Notes: generated by a model not told the origin, from the letters alone. A stretch of 64,000 nucleotides of DNA from JAKFWI01 sp031398975 (GCA_031398975.1 JANNOI010000008.1:88372-152371), one strand, 5' to 3'. Positions 30,095 through 39,681 are shown, numbered from the stretch's first letter. Numbers and translations are program-made.

Positions 30095-31476
30095 TCGAGC
30101 AGGGCGGGCAGGGTGGCGGCCAGCCCGTCCAGCGGGCCGGAGGACAAGAGCAGCACCACCTCCTCCCCCGTCAGCGCGCCGCCCAGCAGGTCGAGCGCCT
30201 GCGCGCCCCCGTCCACGCTCTCGCACTCCACCCCGGCGGCGCGGATGCGGGCCGCGATCTCGGTCTGGCTGAGCTGGCGGTGGCTTCCCGAGCCGTGGAC
30301 GGGCGGGGGCAGCAGCACCACGCGCGAAACGCCGGCGAACACCGTGTCGTACCATTCGAGCGCCTGCGCGTTGCGCCAGCTGAAGGCGTGCGGCTCGAAC
30401 ACCACGACCAGCGGCCGGCCGGGAAAGTGGAGCGCGATCGCCTCCACCGCCGAGCGGGCCTTCTCATAGGAGGAGCCGAACCCCTCATAGGCGGGCGCGC
30501 GCGAGCGCGTGGTCTTCTTGTCCAGCCGCCGCGCGACGCCGCGGAAGCGCGGGACCGCACGGACCAGATCGTCGGCCCCCACGAGCTTGAGCTCCAACAG
30601 CAGCGCCGCCGCCCCGACGATGTTCTCCACATTGTGCAGGCCCAGCATCTGCGTCGCGAGCGGGAGGGGCGGGCCGTTCGGCGTGTGCAGGGAAAAGCGC
30701 GTTGTTTCCCCGATCTCGATGTCGGCGCCGACATAGTCCGCGCCGCGCTCGAGCCCGTACCAGAGCGCCGGGCGCGCCCCCGCCAGCCGCCGCAGCGCCT
30801 CGTAGCGGTGCGCGCATACGAGCAGGCCGTCCGCCGGCGTCATCGCCGCCAGCTTCGCGAACGGGGCCTCGTAGCTTTCATAGGTCGGGAACATGTTGAC
30901 GTGGTCGTGCACGAGCGAGGTGATCAGGGTGTGGCGCGGGTGGTAAAGCTCGAACTTGGAGCGCCGGTCCTCTCCGGAGACGACGTACTCGTCCCCCTCC
31001 AGCACGAATTCGGGGTCGCTCCCGCCCCAGCCGGTGCGGTCGAGATCGAGGGGCACGGCGCCGATGAAATAGCCCGGGTCGCGCCCGGCCGCGCGCAGCA
31101 GAAACGCGATCAGCGCCGTGAGGGTGGATTTGCCGAAACTGCCGGCGATGACGATGTTTTCGCGCGCCTGCGTTTCCCGGCCCAGGATTTCGGGGAAGGT
31201 ATGGATGGGGACCCCGCGGGCGCGCAGCGTGAGAAGCTCGCGATTGTCCGCCCCGTGCAGTTTGGCGCTCGCGCCGAGGACGGCGTAATCGATCCGGGCC
31301 GGCAGGCGGGCGGGGTCGAACCCGTCATGATAGGCGACGCCGAGGGTGTCCAGATAGGTGCTGACGGGGGGATAGACGCCCTCGTCGGAGCCGGTGACCG
31401 TATGGCCCTGCGAGACTAAAACCGAAGCCAGCGCGCTCATGCCCGCGCCTGCGACGCCCAGGAAATAGATGTTCAT
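30073..31476 (-). CDS. mpl: Mpl-like murein peptide ligase (Mur ligase family)
   Basis: Mpl joins recovered L-Ala-D-Glu-meso-DAP tripeptide to UDP-MurNAc in wall recycling. The 467-residue protein has the three-domain Mur layout and Mpl features VYPPVSTYL (34-42), DRRSKFELYHPR (170-181) and HDHVNMFPT (190-198). Two motifs depart from the canonical family. The ATP loop is GSFGKST (112-118) rather than GTHGKTT, and the segment usually reading DDFAHHPT is EGFGSSYEKA (331-340), without the histidines. It may be a divergent subfamily with another substrate. ATG 31476 gives the family N-terminus MNIYFLGVAGAGM. Confidence 0.8.
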   Translation of the reverse strand: MNIYFLGVAGAGMSALASVLVSQGHTVTGSDEGVYPPVSTYLDTLGVAYHDGFDPARLPARIDYAVLGASAKLHGADNRELLTLRARGVPIHTFPEILGRETQARENIVIAGSFGKSTLTALIAFLLRAAGRDPGYFIGAVPLDLDRTGWGGSDPEFVLEGDEYVVSGEDRRSKFELYHPRHTLITSLVHDHVNMFPTYESYEAPFAKLAAMTPADGLLVCAHRYEALRRLAGARPALWYGLERGADYVGADIEIGETTRFSLHTPNGPPLPLATQMLGLHNVENIVGAAALLLELKLVGADDLVRAVPRFRGVARRLDKKTTRSRAPAYEGFGSSYEKARSAVEAIALHFPGRPLVVVFEPHAFSWRNAQALEWYDTVFAGVSRVVLLPPPVHGSGSHRQLSQTEIAARIRAAGVECESVDGGAQALDLLGGALTGEEVVLLLSSGPLDGLAATLPALLDQRFADA

Positions 31477-31555
31477 GCGCGCCCGTGGTAGCCAAGCGCG
31501 GCGGAAAGTCGAGGCCGGTGATCCGTGCGCGCCGCCTTCCGCCGCAGGAGCCGCC

Positions 31556-32098
31556 ATGACGCCCAATCTAGCCAAACCCTTCCTCGCCGTGCTCGCCGCC
31601 GGAGCGATCCTGTTCTCCGGCAGCGCGCATGCGGCGCTTGCGGTCGGGGCCAAGGCGCCGACCTTCGCCGTGCCGGCCGCGCTGGCGGGAAAACAGATCA
31701 CGTTCGACCTCGCCGCCGCGCTGAAAAAGGGCCCGGTCGTTCTCTATTTCTACCCGAAAGCCTTCACCGCCGGCTGCACGGCGGAAGCGCACGAATTCGC
31801 GGAGGCGACGCCGGAATTCAACACGCTGGGGGCCACCGTGATCGGCCTGTCGGGGGACGATATCGAGACGCTGAAGCGCTTCTCCGTTTCCGAATGCCGC
31901 GACAAGTTCGCCGTCGGCGTCGCGGACAAGCCGTTGATCCAGGCCTATGACGCCGTCCTGATGGGGGACCGCTCGAACCGCACCTCCTACGTCATCGCGC
32001 CGGACGGGACGATCCTCCTGGCCTATAGCGCGCTCGATTTCCGCGAGCACGTGTCGCGCACGATGGCGGCGGTGAAGGCGTGGAAGGCCGGCCGGTAA
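31556..32098 (+). CDS. Exported peroxiredoxin, AhpC/TSA (Bcp-like)
   Basis: Thiol peroxidase of 180 residues. Residues 1-27 form a signal peptide (hydrophobic core, cleavage near AHA-AL). The thioredoxin fold follows with the peroxidatic cysteine in KAFTAGCTAEAHEF. A second cysteine in SECRDKF, about 50 residues later, could act in resolution. The family consensus before the catalytic Cys is T-P-x-C. Here it is T-A-G-C, so the usual Pro is Ala. ATG 31556 has GGAG five bases upstream. It is divergent from the Mpl-like gene. Confidence 0.88.
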   Translation: MTPNLAKPFLAVLAAGAILFSGSAHAALAVGAKAPTFAVPAALAGKQITFDLAAALKKGPVVLYFYPKAFTAGCTAEAHEFAEATPEFNTLGATVIGLSGDDIETLKRFSVSECRDKFAVGVADKPLIQAYDAVLMGDRSNRTSYVIAPDGTILLAYSALDFREHVSRTMAAVKAWKAGR

Positions 32099-32139
32099 CC
32101 CCGCACGCCTTCCCGTTCAGAGCCCCCGGTCCTATCCGG

Positions 32140-33174
32140 TCAACCAAGGGCGCGGAGGGCGCCCGCGGCCCTGCGCCTGCGCGCCACGCCCGCCGCGATC
32201 AGCGTGAATGCGGCGACGCCCGCAGCGGCGGCCGCGCGCGGATGGGTGCGGGCGGTGTTGTAGAGGCTGAAGGGACGGGCGAACTTGTCCCGCCCGCGCG
32301 TGCGCCCGTCTTCGGCCGGCCCGTGCAGATTGTCCTCGGTGGTCTTGGGGTGCGTCTTGTCGCGCAGGCCCGGATACATGATCGCCGGCGTGATGCGATC
32401 GGCGAACGCCGGCAGCCACTGCGCCACCAGCGTCATATTGCGGCCCACCCCGCCCACCGTGAGGTCGCGGATCGGGTTCTGGGCGGCGTAGAGGATGGCG
32501 TCGGCCACGACATTGGGCGTGTAGGTGGGCGGGGGGAGCTTGGCCTCGTGCTCCATCAGGTTGCGGGCGTGGATGGCGAAGGGCGTGTCGATCGCGCTCG
32601 GCTTGATCAGGGTGATCGAGACCGGCGTTTTATCGTGGATCATCTCCATGCGCAGCGTGTTGGTGAAGCCCTTCACCGCATGCTTGGCGGCGCCGTACGC
32701 GCCCAGGATCGGGTTGCCCATGTCGGAGGCGATGGAGCCCAGATTGATCAGCGCGCCGCCGCCCTCGCGGGTGCGGAACTGCGCGATGGCCGCGAGCGAC
32801 CCGAACACGGTGCCGAAATAATTGGTCTGGAACACGCGCATGTGGTCCTTCACCGGGGTCTCGGCCAGCGTCGCGTAGACGGCCGCGCCGGCATTGTTCA
32901 CCCAGGTGTCGAAGCCGCCATAGATCTGCACCGCCATCTCCGCGATACGCGCGACGTCCAGCTCTTCGCCGACGTCGGCGACGACATATTCCGCCTGCCC
33001 GCCCGCGGCGCGGATCGCCTCCGCCGTCTGCATCAGCGCTTCCTCGTTGCGCGCGGCGAGCACGAGGCGCGCGCCCGCCTTGGCGGCCTTGCGCGCGGTG
33101 ACGAGGCCGATGCCCGACGTCGCCCCCGTCAACACGATGACCTGCTGATTCAAGGGCTTGAGCTTGGCTTTCAT
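32140..33174 (-). CDS. Short-chain dehydrogenase/reductase with C-terminal membrane segment
   Basis: NAD(P)-dependent classical SDR of 344 residues. Cofactor loop TGATSGIG (15-22), NNAG at about 88-91, catalytic Ser in NLGSIAS and the Y-G-A-A-K catalytic pair. The core ends near residue 250. The extension carries a basic region and a hydrophobic stretch (AAAAAGVAAFTLIAAGVA) near residue 325, probably a membrane anchor. The substrate is not deducible. ATG 33174 is preceded by GGAGG at seven bases. It is divergent from murC. Confidence 0.87.
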   Translation of the reverse strand: MKAKLKPLNQQVIVLTGATSGIGLVTARKAAKAGARLVLAARNEEALMQTAEAIRAAGGQAEYVVADVGEELDVARIAEMAVQIYGGFDTWVNNAGAAVYATLAETPVKDHMRVFQTNYFGTVFGSLAAIAQFRTREGGGALINLGSIASDMGNPILGAYGAAKHAVKGFTNTLRMEMIHDKTPVSITLIKPSAIDTPFAIHARNLMEHEAKLPPPTYTPNVVADAILYAAQNPIRDLTVGGVGRNMTLVAQWLPAFADRITPAIMYPGLRDKTHPKTTEDNLHGPAEDGRTRGRDKFARPFSLYNTARTHPRAAAAAGVAAFTLIAAGVARRRRAAGALRALG

Positions 33175-33278
33175 GGGGTATCCTCCGACCTCTGAGCCCA
33201 ACGGGCCGCGCGCGCCGGGGTTCCGCGCTTGCATCAGGGCCACGGGCGCGCTCCCATGGCGCACCCCCAGGAGCCGCC

Positions 33279-34703
33279 ATGACCACCCCGCCGGACCTCG
33301 CCGCCCGCCGCATCCCCTTCGACACCGGCCCAGTTCATTTCATCGGCATCGGCGGGATCGGCATGTCAGGGATCGCGGAGGTGATGCTCAATCTGGGCTA
33401 TCAGGTGCAGGGCTCGGACGCGCGCGAGAGCGTCAATACCGAGCGGCTGCGCGCCGGGGGCGCCAGCGTGTTCATCGGCCACGATCCCGCCCATGTGCGC
33501 AATGCCGGGGTGGTGGTGATCTCCTCGGCGATCAAGGCGGGCAATCCCGAGATGGAGGCCGCGCGCGCGCGGGGCGCGCCGGTTGTGCGCCGGGCGGACA
33601 TGCTGGCCGAGCTGATGCGGTTGAAATGGGCGGTGGCGATCGGGGGCACCCACGGCAAGACCACCACCACCTCCATGGTCGCGGCCCTGCTGGAAGCCGG
33701 CGGCAAGGACCCCACCGTCATCAATGGCGGCATCATCAACGCCTATGGCTCGAACGCCCGCCTCGGCGCCGGCGACTGGATGGTGGTGGAGGCCGATGAG
33801 AGCGACGGCACGTTCACGCGCCTGCGCGCCACCGCGGTCGTGGTCACCAATATGGATCCCGAGCACCTCGACCATTACGGCTCGGCGGAGGCGATGAACC
33901 AGGCCTTCCAGACCTATGTGGAGAATATCCCGTTCTACGGCTTCGCCGTGCTATGCGCGGACCACCCCCAGGTGCAGGCGCTGGCCGCCCGCGTCCAGGA
34001 CCGGCGCACCATAACCTACGGCTTCAACCCCCAGGCCGATTTCTGCGCCGCCAATGTCCGCCCGGGCCGCGAGGGCTCGACGTTCGACATCCTCGCCCGC
34101 CGCCGCGGCAATGGCCTGGCCACCGTGATGGAGGACGTGTTCCTGCCGATGCCGGGACGCCACAATGTGCAAAACGCCACCGCCGCCATTGCGGTGGCGC
34201 GCGAATTGGGGGTGGAGAAGGAGGCGATCCGCGCCGGGCTGAAAAGCTTCGCGGGGGTCAAGCGGCGCTTCACCACGGTGGGCGTGTGGAACGGCGTGCG
34301 CCTGATCGACGATTATGGCCACCACCCCGTGGAGATCGCCGCCGTCGTACGCGCCGCGCGCGAGGTCACGGACGGGCGGGTGATCGCGGTGGTGCAGCCG
34401 CACCGTTATTCCAGGCTTCGCGACCTGTTCGCCGATTTTTCCACCTGCCTGAACGACGCCGACGTCGCGGCGGTGAGCGAGGTCTATTCCGCCGGCGAAC
34501 GCCCGATCGAGGGCTTCGACGCCGACGCGCTCGTCAAGAGCCTCCTCGCCCACGGCCACCGCCGCGCCCTGAAGCTCGACACCCTCGACGCGCTGCCCGA
34601 TTTCGTCCGCGCGGAGGCCAGGCCGGGCGACATCGTGCTGTGCCTGGGCGCGGGCGACATCACAACCCACGCCAACGCGCTGCCCGCCCGGCTGGGCGCG
34701 TGA
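33279..34703 (+). CDS. murC: UDP-N-acetylmuramate:L-alanine ligase
   Basis: Adds the first L-alanine of the wall stem peptide. N-terminal FIGIGGIGMSGIAEV, ATP loop GTHGKTTTTSM, DESDGTF, DPEHLDHYG and DDYGHHPVEI are all canonical, which contrasts with the changed motifs of the nearby Mpl-like protein. 474 residues. AGGAG precedes the ATG by five bases. It is separated from the other dcw genes on both sides by unrelated genes. Confidence 0.97.
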   Translation: MTTPPDLAARRIPFDTGPVHFIGIGGIGMSGIAEVMLNLGYQVQGSDARESVNTERLRAGGASVFIGHDPAHVRNAGVVVISSAIKAGNPEMEAARARGAPVVRRADMLAELMRLKWAVAIGGTHGKTTTTSMVAALLEAGGKDPTVINGGIINAYGSNARLGAGDWMVVEADESDGTFTRLRATAVVVTNMDPEHLDHYGSAEAMNQAFQTYVENIPFYGFAVLCADHPQVQALAARVQDRRTITYGFNPQADFCAANVRPGREGSTFDILARRRGNGLATVMEDVFLPMPGRHNVQNATAAIAVARELGVEKEAIRAGLKSFAGVKRRFTTVGVWNGVRLIDDYGHHPVEIAAVVRAAREVTDGRVIAVVQPHRYSRLRDLFADFSTCLNDADVAAVSEVYSAGERPIEGFDADALVKSLLAHGHRRALKLDTLDALPDFVRAEARPGDIVLCLGAGDITTHANALPARLGA

Positions 34704-34726
34704 CGGCGCCGGCCGACGGCGGTACC

Positions 34727-35313
34727 ATGACGTTCATGAGCACCCACGTCCGGATCGGACCCGCGGAGCCCGGCGAAGCCCGTTTCGCCTATGATGACTT
34801 TGTCAGAATGGGCGAAAGCGGCGCCTTTGGCGAACGCGTACGTATGGAATTGCGGCGGGGAAAGTTGATCGAAATGCCGCGCGAGGGCGATCTGCACCAA
34901 TATGTGCGGCATCGATTGATGGTCTTGTTCGTGGCCCTCGCGCCCCGATTTCCCCGGCATATCGCTGGCTTTCCGATGTCACCGTCAAGATTTCAGACGA
35001 GGACGTGGCGATCCCGGATTTCGTCTTCGGCGGCCCGTTCGAACGCGAAAAACCATTCACGCCGGACAAGGTCGCGTTGGCGGTGGAGATCGGGGTCAGC
35101 AGCGCCCCGTATGATCGCACCGTAAAACGCGCCGATTACGCCGCCGCCGGGTTCCCGGAATATTGGCTGATCGAGCCCCGCGCCCAGCTTGTCCGGGTGT
35201 TCCGCGCGCCGCTGGACGGGGAATATGGCGAGGCGTTCCTGCGCCGCGCGGGGCAGGCGCTGGCCTTGCCGTTTGCGCCAGAGCTTACGCTCGATCCGGG
35301 CGATTTGCTGTAA
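34727..35313 (+). pseudogene. Uma2-family (PD-(D/E)XK) endonuclease gene, frameshifted
   Basis: The first part (ATG 34727 to about 34950) reads FAYDDFVRMGESGAFGERV and ELRRGKLIEMPREGD, a Uma2 start. The rest continues one frame away: SDVTVKISDEDVAIPDFVF, VALAVEIGVSS, then FPEYWLIEP, the PD-(D/E)XK core and C-terminus. The shift lies near the C-rich stretch at 34942-34956 and is consistent with loss of one base. Together the halves give a complete protein of about 195 residues. Uma2 genes are often mobile and of unknown role. A sequencing error is possible. Confidence 0.75.
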
Positions 35314-35382
35314 AACGCGCGCCCTCCCGCCGGCCAGCCTTGAGGGTGGGGCGGCTTCCCGATCCGGAAACCGATCATACCT

Positions 35383-35871
35383 ATGCCAAACGCGGCCGAG
35401 CCGCGCGGAAACGGCTTGATGGGTTCGCACCTGATCCGGCTGCGCCTGGCGGCGTGGGGCGCATCGCTTCTTTTGTTCGCGCTTGTTTGGGCGTGGATGG
35501 CGCTGGCGCGACCGCAGCGGGCGCCGGCCGAAGAGCAGGGGGCGTGGACGTCCGTCAGCCTCGTTTTCACGCCCGCGCCCGCTGAAGCGGAGCCCGAAAC
35601 GGCGCCGGAGGCGGAGGCTCCGCCCGCGAAGGCGCCCGCAGCGCTTCCCGCGCCGGCGGCGGCGACGGGCGGGGCGGCGGGCGCGGGCGCGGGCGCGGTG
35701 GTGCTGTGGCGGCGCGAGCCGGACGGAACGATCCGGTTCGTCTCGCCCGAGCAGTACGAGCGCTGCAGCGACGCCCGCGCCCGCAACGTCGAGGCCGGCG
35801 ACTGCCCCAGCCGCACCGAGCGCGCCCGCTACGCCCCGCCGCTTTCCCCGATCGAGCAAGCGGGCCCTTGA
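35383..35871 (+). CDS. Hypothetical protein with one membrane helix and Ala/Pro-rich linker
   Basis: 162 residues. A transmembrane helix at about 23-42 (AAWGASLLLFALVWAWMAL) is followed by a low-complexity Ala/Pro/Glu region (50-105) and a small C-terminal part (VVLWRREPDGTIRFVSPEQYERC and an ArgTyr-rich end). No family recognised. It could be a periplasmic anchored protein. ATG 35383 is used. ATG 35419 would begin just before the membrane helix and is equally possible. Confidence 0.5.
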   Translation: MPNAAEPRGNGLMGSHLIRLRLAAWGASLLLFALVWAWMALARPQRAPAEEQGAWTSVSLVFTPAPAEAEPETAPEAEAPPAKAPAALPAPAAATGGAAGAGAGAVVLWRREPDGTIRFVSPEQYERCSDARARNVEAGDCPSRTERARYAPPLSPIEQAGP

Positions 35872-35920
35872 CCGGGGCAGAATCTGTTACCGTGCCGGCG
35901 CGCATTCACCGGGACACCCC

Positions 35921-36766
35921 ATGCTCCGCACCGCCATCGTCTATGATTTCGACGGGACGCTCGCCCGCGGCAACCTGCAGGAGCGCAGCTTCATCCCCGA
36001 TATCGGGATGAGCCACGACGCCTTCTGGCGCGAGGTGAAGCATCTGGCGCGCGCGGAAAACGCCGACGAGATCCTCGTCTACATGCACCAGATGGTCCAG
36101 CGCGCGCGCGCCGCCGGCCGGGCGGTGACGCGCGAGCAATTGCGCGCCCACGGCGCCGAGCCAGATTTCTTCGACGGCCTCGAAGACTGGTTCGACCGCA
36201 TCGACAGCTTCGGGCGCGATCTGGGCATGGACATCGACCATTACGTCATCTCCTCCGGCATCTATGAGATGATCGAGGGCTGCGCCCTGTTCGGCCGCTT
36301 CCGTCAGGTGTTCGCCTCGCGCTTCCTGTACGACCGCAATGGCGAGGCCGTGTGGCCGAGCGTGGCCATCAATTACACCACCAAGACGCAATTCCTGTTT
36401 CGCATCAACAAGGGGATCGAGAGCGTCTGGGACACCGAAGCGATCAATAAATGGGCCTCGGAGGACCGCCGGCCCATGCCGTTCGAGCGCATGATCTTCA
36501 TCGGCGACGGCGATACTGACATCCCCAGCATGAAGATGGTCACGAGCCAGGGCGGCTGCGCGATCGCCGTGCTCGATCCCTATCGCTGGAACGACCCGCT
36601 CGGCGTCGGCAAGATCCACAAACTGATCGCGGAGGACCGCGTGAACTTCGTCGCCCCCGCCGATTACCTGCCCGGCGGCCAGCTCGACGTAATCGTTAAA
36701 GGCGCGCTCGGACGCATCGCGCTGCGCGCGGGGGTGGACCTTGCGGAAGCGGAAATGGCGGGGTGA
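35921..36766 (+). CDS. HAD-family phosphatase (phosphoserine phosphatase-like)
   Basis: 281 residues. The nucleophile motif DFDGTLARG (9-17) begins the HAD fold. HYVISSGIYEMI supplies the motif II serine, a lysine is available in TKTQFLFR or INKG, and the acidic motif is IGDGDTDIPSM. The long cap between motifs I and II is helical. Substrate unknown. ATG 35921 lies directly before the motif, as in family members. The gene is convergent with the sensor kinase. Confidence 0.82.
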   Translation: MLRTAIVYDFDGTLARGNLQERSFIPDIGMSHDAFWREVKHLARAENADEILVYMHQMVQRARAAGRAVTREQLRAHGAEPDFFDGLEDWFDRIDSFGRDLGMDIDHYVISSGIYEMIEGCALFGRFRQVFASRFLYDRNGEAVWPSVAINYTTKTQFLFRINKGIESVWDTEAINKWASEDRRPMPFERMIFIGDGDTDIPSMKMVTSQGGCAIAVLDPYRWNDPLGVGKIHKLIAEDRVNFVAPADYLPGGQLDVIVKGALGRIALRAGVDLAEAEMAG

Positions 36767-36782
36767 GCGAAAGCGCCCCCGC

Positions 36783-38567
36783 TCAGCCTACCGCCTCCAT
36801 GGCCGCCCGCGCGGCGGGCGTGGCCACGAGCCAGAGGTCTTCTTCGCACGTGTCCGGCGTGGGCAGGATTGCAGGGATGCGCAGGGTGAAGGTCGAGCCC
36901 ACGCCCGGCGCGCTCTCGACGCGCACCTCTCCGCCCAGCAGGCCCGCGAGGCGCTGGGTGATCGCAAGGCCAAGGCCGGTGCCGCCATATTCGCGGGTGG
37001 TGGAGGCGTCGGCCTGTACGAAGGGCTGGAACAGCCGCCCGATCTGAGCCGTGCTCATGCCGATGCCGGTGTCGGTCACTTCGAAGCAGAGATCGGGGCC
37101 TTGACGCGAGGCGTGCAGGCGCACCCGGCCGTTGCGCGTGAATTTGACGGCGTTGGACAACAGGTTGAGCAGGCACTGGGTAAGCTTCTGGCTGTCCGTG
37201 CGGGCAAAGCCCAAATCCGGCGCGCAAGCCGTCTCCAGCGCGTCGCCCTGGCGCTGGGCCTGGGGCGCGACAGTGGCGGCGGCCTCTTCCACCAGCGCGC
37301 GCACATCCACCCGCGCGGCGACCAGATCCATTTTCCCGGCCTCGATCTTGGCCAGATCGAGCACTTCGTTGATCAGATGCAGGAGGCGGCGCCCCGCCGC
37401 GAGGATGCGGCGCAGGTCCCCGAGGCTCTGGTCGGGCCCGCCCGCTTGGCCTGTATCCTCGATGAGGATCTCGGAATAGCCGATGATCGCGTTCAGCGGC
37501 GTGCGCAGCTCGTGGCTCATATTGGCGAGGAATTGCGACTTGGCGTGGTTGGCGGCCTGGGCGTCCCGCTCGGCCCGGCGCAGCGCGCGCACAGCTTCGC
37601 CCAGCGCCGCGTCGCGGGCCGCCAATTCCTGCAGGATCCGGGACAATCGTCCCATGAGATCCGCGTCGGCCCCGGTCTCCGCCGTCGCGGGCGCGCGTTG
37701 CAGGGGCGCGCGCAGATCCGGGCGGTCCAGCGCGCTCGCCACCTCCTCAAGCAGCGCGCTTTTCGCCGAGAGGCCGGCCTCGGCCTGCCGCAGCGTGTCG
37801 CTGAACGCCTTTTCCTGCGCGCGTTGTTCGGTCACGTCGCGCGACATCAACACGATGCGCCGGATCTGGCCCGCGCCGTTATAGGTCGTGCGCCAGCAAG
37901 CCTCCACCCAGCCGAGGGAGCCGTCGGGGCGCGGGATGCGGTGGGCGAGGCGCCCGCCCGGCGTGCGCACCGCCGCGAGCACGCGGGCGCGATCGTCGGG
38001 GTGGCAGGGGAAGCTCGCGCTGTCGGGCTCCAGATCGGCCATGGTGATGGCGCGGCCATAGATGCGCGCCGTGTCGGCGCCGCCGAGCACCTCGCCGAGC
38101 TCGAAATCGATCTCCCAGGCGGCGGCGTCGGCGATCTCCATCGCCAGCGTCAGCCGCCGCGCGAGCCCCGCATGCTGCATGGTGACCGCGCGCAGCAGCG
38201 ACACGCCGTGTCCCACGCCGAGATAACGCCCGCCCTCGACGATGATGAAGCCGTCCAGCAGGGCGCCGGGCCTTTTGGCCGCGATGTGGGCGCTCAGGGT
38301 GGCGATCGGGCGGTCGGCCTCCACCACCAGAGGCTGTGGGTCCATCACGAACGTCACCGGCCGCTTCTCGAACAAGGCGCGCCCGAACCGGTCCGCGAAT
38401 TTCAGAAAGAAGGCGTTGCGGGCGAGGAGTCCTACGGGCTTATGGGCCGCGTCCACCACGGGGAGCGCGAGCAGATCGGGATCGGCGCTGAAGCGCTCAT
38501 AGGCCGCAAGACCGGTGGCGGCGGGGGGCAGCGGTTCGACCGCCTGGGAGATGGTGGAAACGCTCAT
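36783..38567 (-). CDS. Sensor histidine kinase with CBS-like, PAS, HisKA and HATPase domains
   Basis: A soluble kinase of 594 residues with no transmembrane segments. Residues 20-130 resemble a CBS-domain pair (LPVVDAAHKPVGLLAR and GFIIVEGGRYLGVG). A PAS/PAC region (about 140-250) ends VLMSRDVTEQRAQEK, followed by a coiled coil. The phosphoacceptor histidine is in SHELRTPLNAIIGYSEIL. ATPase boxes follow: NLLSNAVKFT (N), DTGIGM (G1) and GGTGLGLAI (G2). It has no receiver domain and no adjacent response regulator, so it is an orphan kinase. Confidence 0.9.
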   Translation of the reverse strand: MSVSTISQAVEPLPPAATGLAAYERFSADPDLLALPVVDAAHKPVGLLARNAFFLKFADRFGRALFEKRPVTFVMDPQPLVVEADRPIATLSAHIAAKRPGALLDGFIIVEGGRYLGVGHGVSLLRAVTMQHAGLARRLTLAMEIADAAAWEIDFELGEVLGGADTARIYGRAITMADLEPDSASFPCHPDDRARVLAAVRTPGGRLAHRIPRPDGSLGWVEACWRTTYNGAGQIRRIVLMSRDVTEQRAQEKAFSDTLRQAEAGLSAKSALLEEVASALDRPDLRAPLQRAPATAETGADADLMGRLSRILQELAARDAALGEAVRALRRAERDAQAANHAKSQFLANMSHELRTPLNAIIGYSEILIEDTGQAGGPDQSLGDLRRILAAGRRLLHLINEVLDLAKIEAGKMDLVAARVDVRALVEEAAATVAPQAQRQGDALETACAPDLGFARTDSQKLTQCLLNLLSNAVKFTRNGRVRLHASRQGPDLCFEVTDTGIGMSTAQIGRLFQPFVQADASTTREYGGTGLGLAITQRLAGLLGGEVRVESAPGVGSTFTLRIPAILPTPDTCEEDLWLVATPAARAAMEAVG

Positions 38568-38786
38568 GCTCTCGCCTTAAAGACGCCGGCAGGCCTACAC
38601 GGGGCGGGTAAATAGACTGCATATTCCAAGCGTTGTTTAACTGTCTCAAAGACTAACGAGAGGAAACGACAAATACACTTGCATGACAGCCGCCCCGCTC
38701 CCACGGGCGCAGCGGGCGTTCCTCCCCGGTCGACAAGCGCGTCGCGTCCGGCTTTGATGCGCGGCGCTGTTTGGGGATTGCGGTGG

Positions 38787-39677
38787 ATGGCCGATGGCGG
38801 CTTGGCTTTGCGGGCGCGGGCGCGGATCGTGGCGTCCTTCGCGGCGGCTGTTGCAGCCCTGCACCTGAGCGCGTGCGCCGCCATGCCTGATCCCGCCGCC
38901 GCCGCGCCCGTCCTCGATCCCAACGCGGAAGCCGCCACGCGCGGGGGCGATGTGTTCATCATCGGCGATTCCACCGCGAGCTATTACCCGCCCGAAAACT
39001 ACCCGCGGATGGGGTGGGGGATGGTGATCGGCTGCTATCTGGCGCGCTCGGTGCGGGTGTACGATTTCGCCGTCAGCGGGCGCAGCAGCAAAAGCTATAT
39101 CGCCGAGGAATATTGGGCGCGCCTGGAGCAGGCGATCGGGGCGGGGGACACGGTGCTGATCCAGCTCGGCGCCAATGATGAAAAGATCACCGCCCCGCAC
39201 CTTTATACCGACGCCGCCACGACCTTCCCCGACAATCTGCGCCGCTTCGTGGCTGGCGTGCGCGCGCGCGGGGCGACGCCCGTCCTGATCACCCCGGTGG
39301 CGCGGCGCATCTTCGTGGAGGCGCGCCTGATCGACACCCACGGCCCCTGGGCCGCGGCGGTAAAAACCGTGGCGGCCGAAACCGGCGCGGCGCTGATCGA
39401 TCTGAACGGGGCGAGCCTTGCGCTGTTCGAGCGTCTGGGGCCGGAGGCGAGCAAAGCCTATTTCCTGCACTTTTCGCCCGGTCAAGTCCCCGCCTATCCG
39501 GACGGCGCCACCGACGACTCCCATTTCAGCGAATTGGGCGCGCGCGCGGTGGCGGGGATCATCGCGGAGGCGCTGGCGGGGCTTGACGTTCCGGCCGCGC
39601 AAGCGGTGCGCCTGCCGCCCCCGGAGGAGGCCCTGCGCGTGCGCGGCGGGCCGTTCTGCGGGCGGGTGGAGGCGTAA
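38787..39677 (+). CDS. SGNH-hydrolase lipoprotein (rhamnogalacturonan acetylesterase-like)
   Basis: About 296 residues. The signal region ends in a lipobox (HLSAC), so the protein is likely a lipoprotein. SGNH blocks are visible: GDSTA with the Ser nucleophile, the Gly-containing SGRSSKSY, GANDE, and the catalytic D-x-x-H as DDSHFSE near the C-terminus. That pattern matches rhamnogalacturonan acetylesterase relatives that deacetylate polysaccharides. Start at ATG 38787 is a judgement. ATG 38757 is also possible. It is convergent with the ExoA-like glycosyltransferase. Confidence 0.82.
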   Translation: MADGGLALRARARIVASFAAAVAALHLSACAAMPDPAAAAPVLDPNAEAATRGGDVFIIGDSTASYYPPENYPRMGWGMVIGCYLARSVRVYDFAVSGRSSKSYIAEEYWARLEQAIGAGDTVLIQLGANDEKITAPHLYTDAATTFPDNLRRFVAGVRARGATPVLITPVARRIFVEARLIDTHGPWAAAVKTVAAETGAALIDLNGASLALFERLGPEASKAYFLHFSPGQVPAYPDGATDDSHFSELGARAVAGIIAEALAGLDVPAAQAVRLPPPEEALRVRGGPFCGRVEA

Positions 39678-39681
39678 GGCT

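Noticed and set aside
32080..33195. Open frame on the plus strand through the SDR gene
   Set aside because: Gly/Arg/His-rich composition without motifs. The minus-strand SDR has intact catalytic residues.
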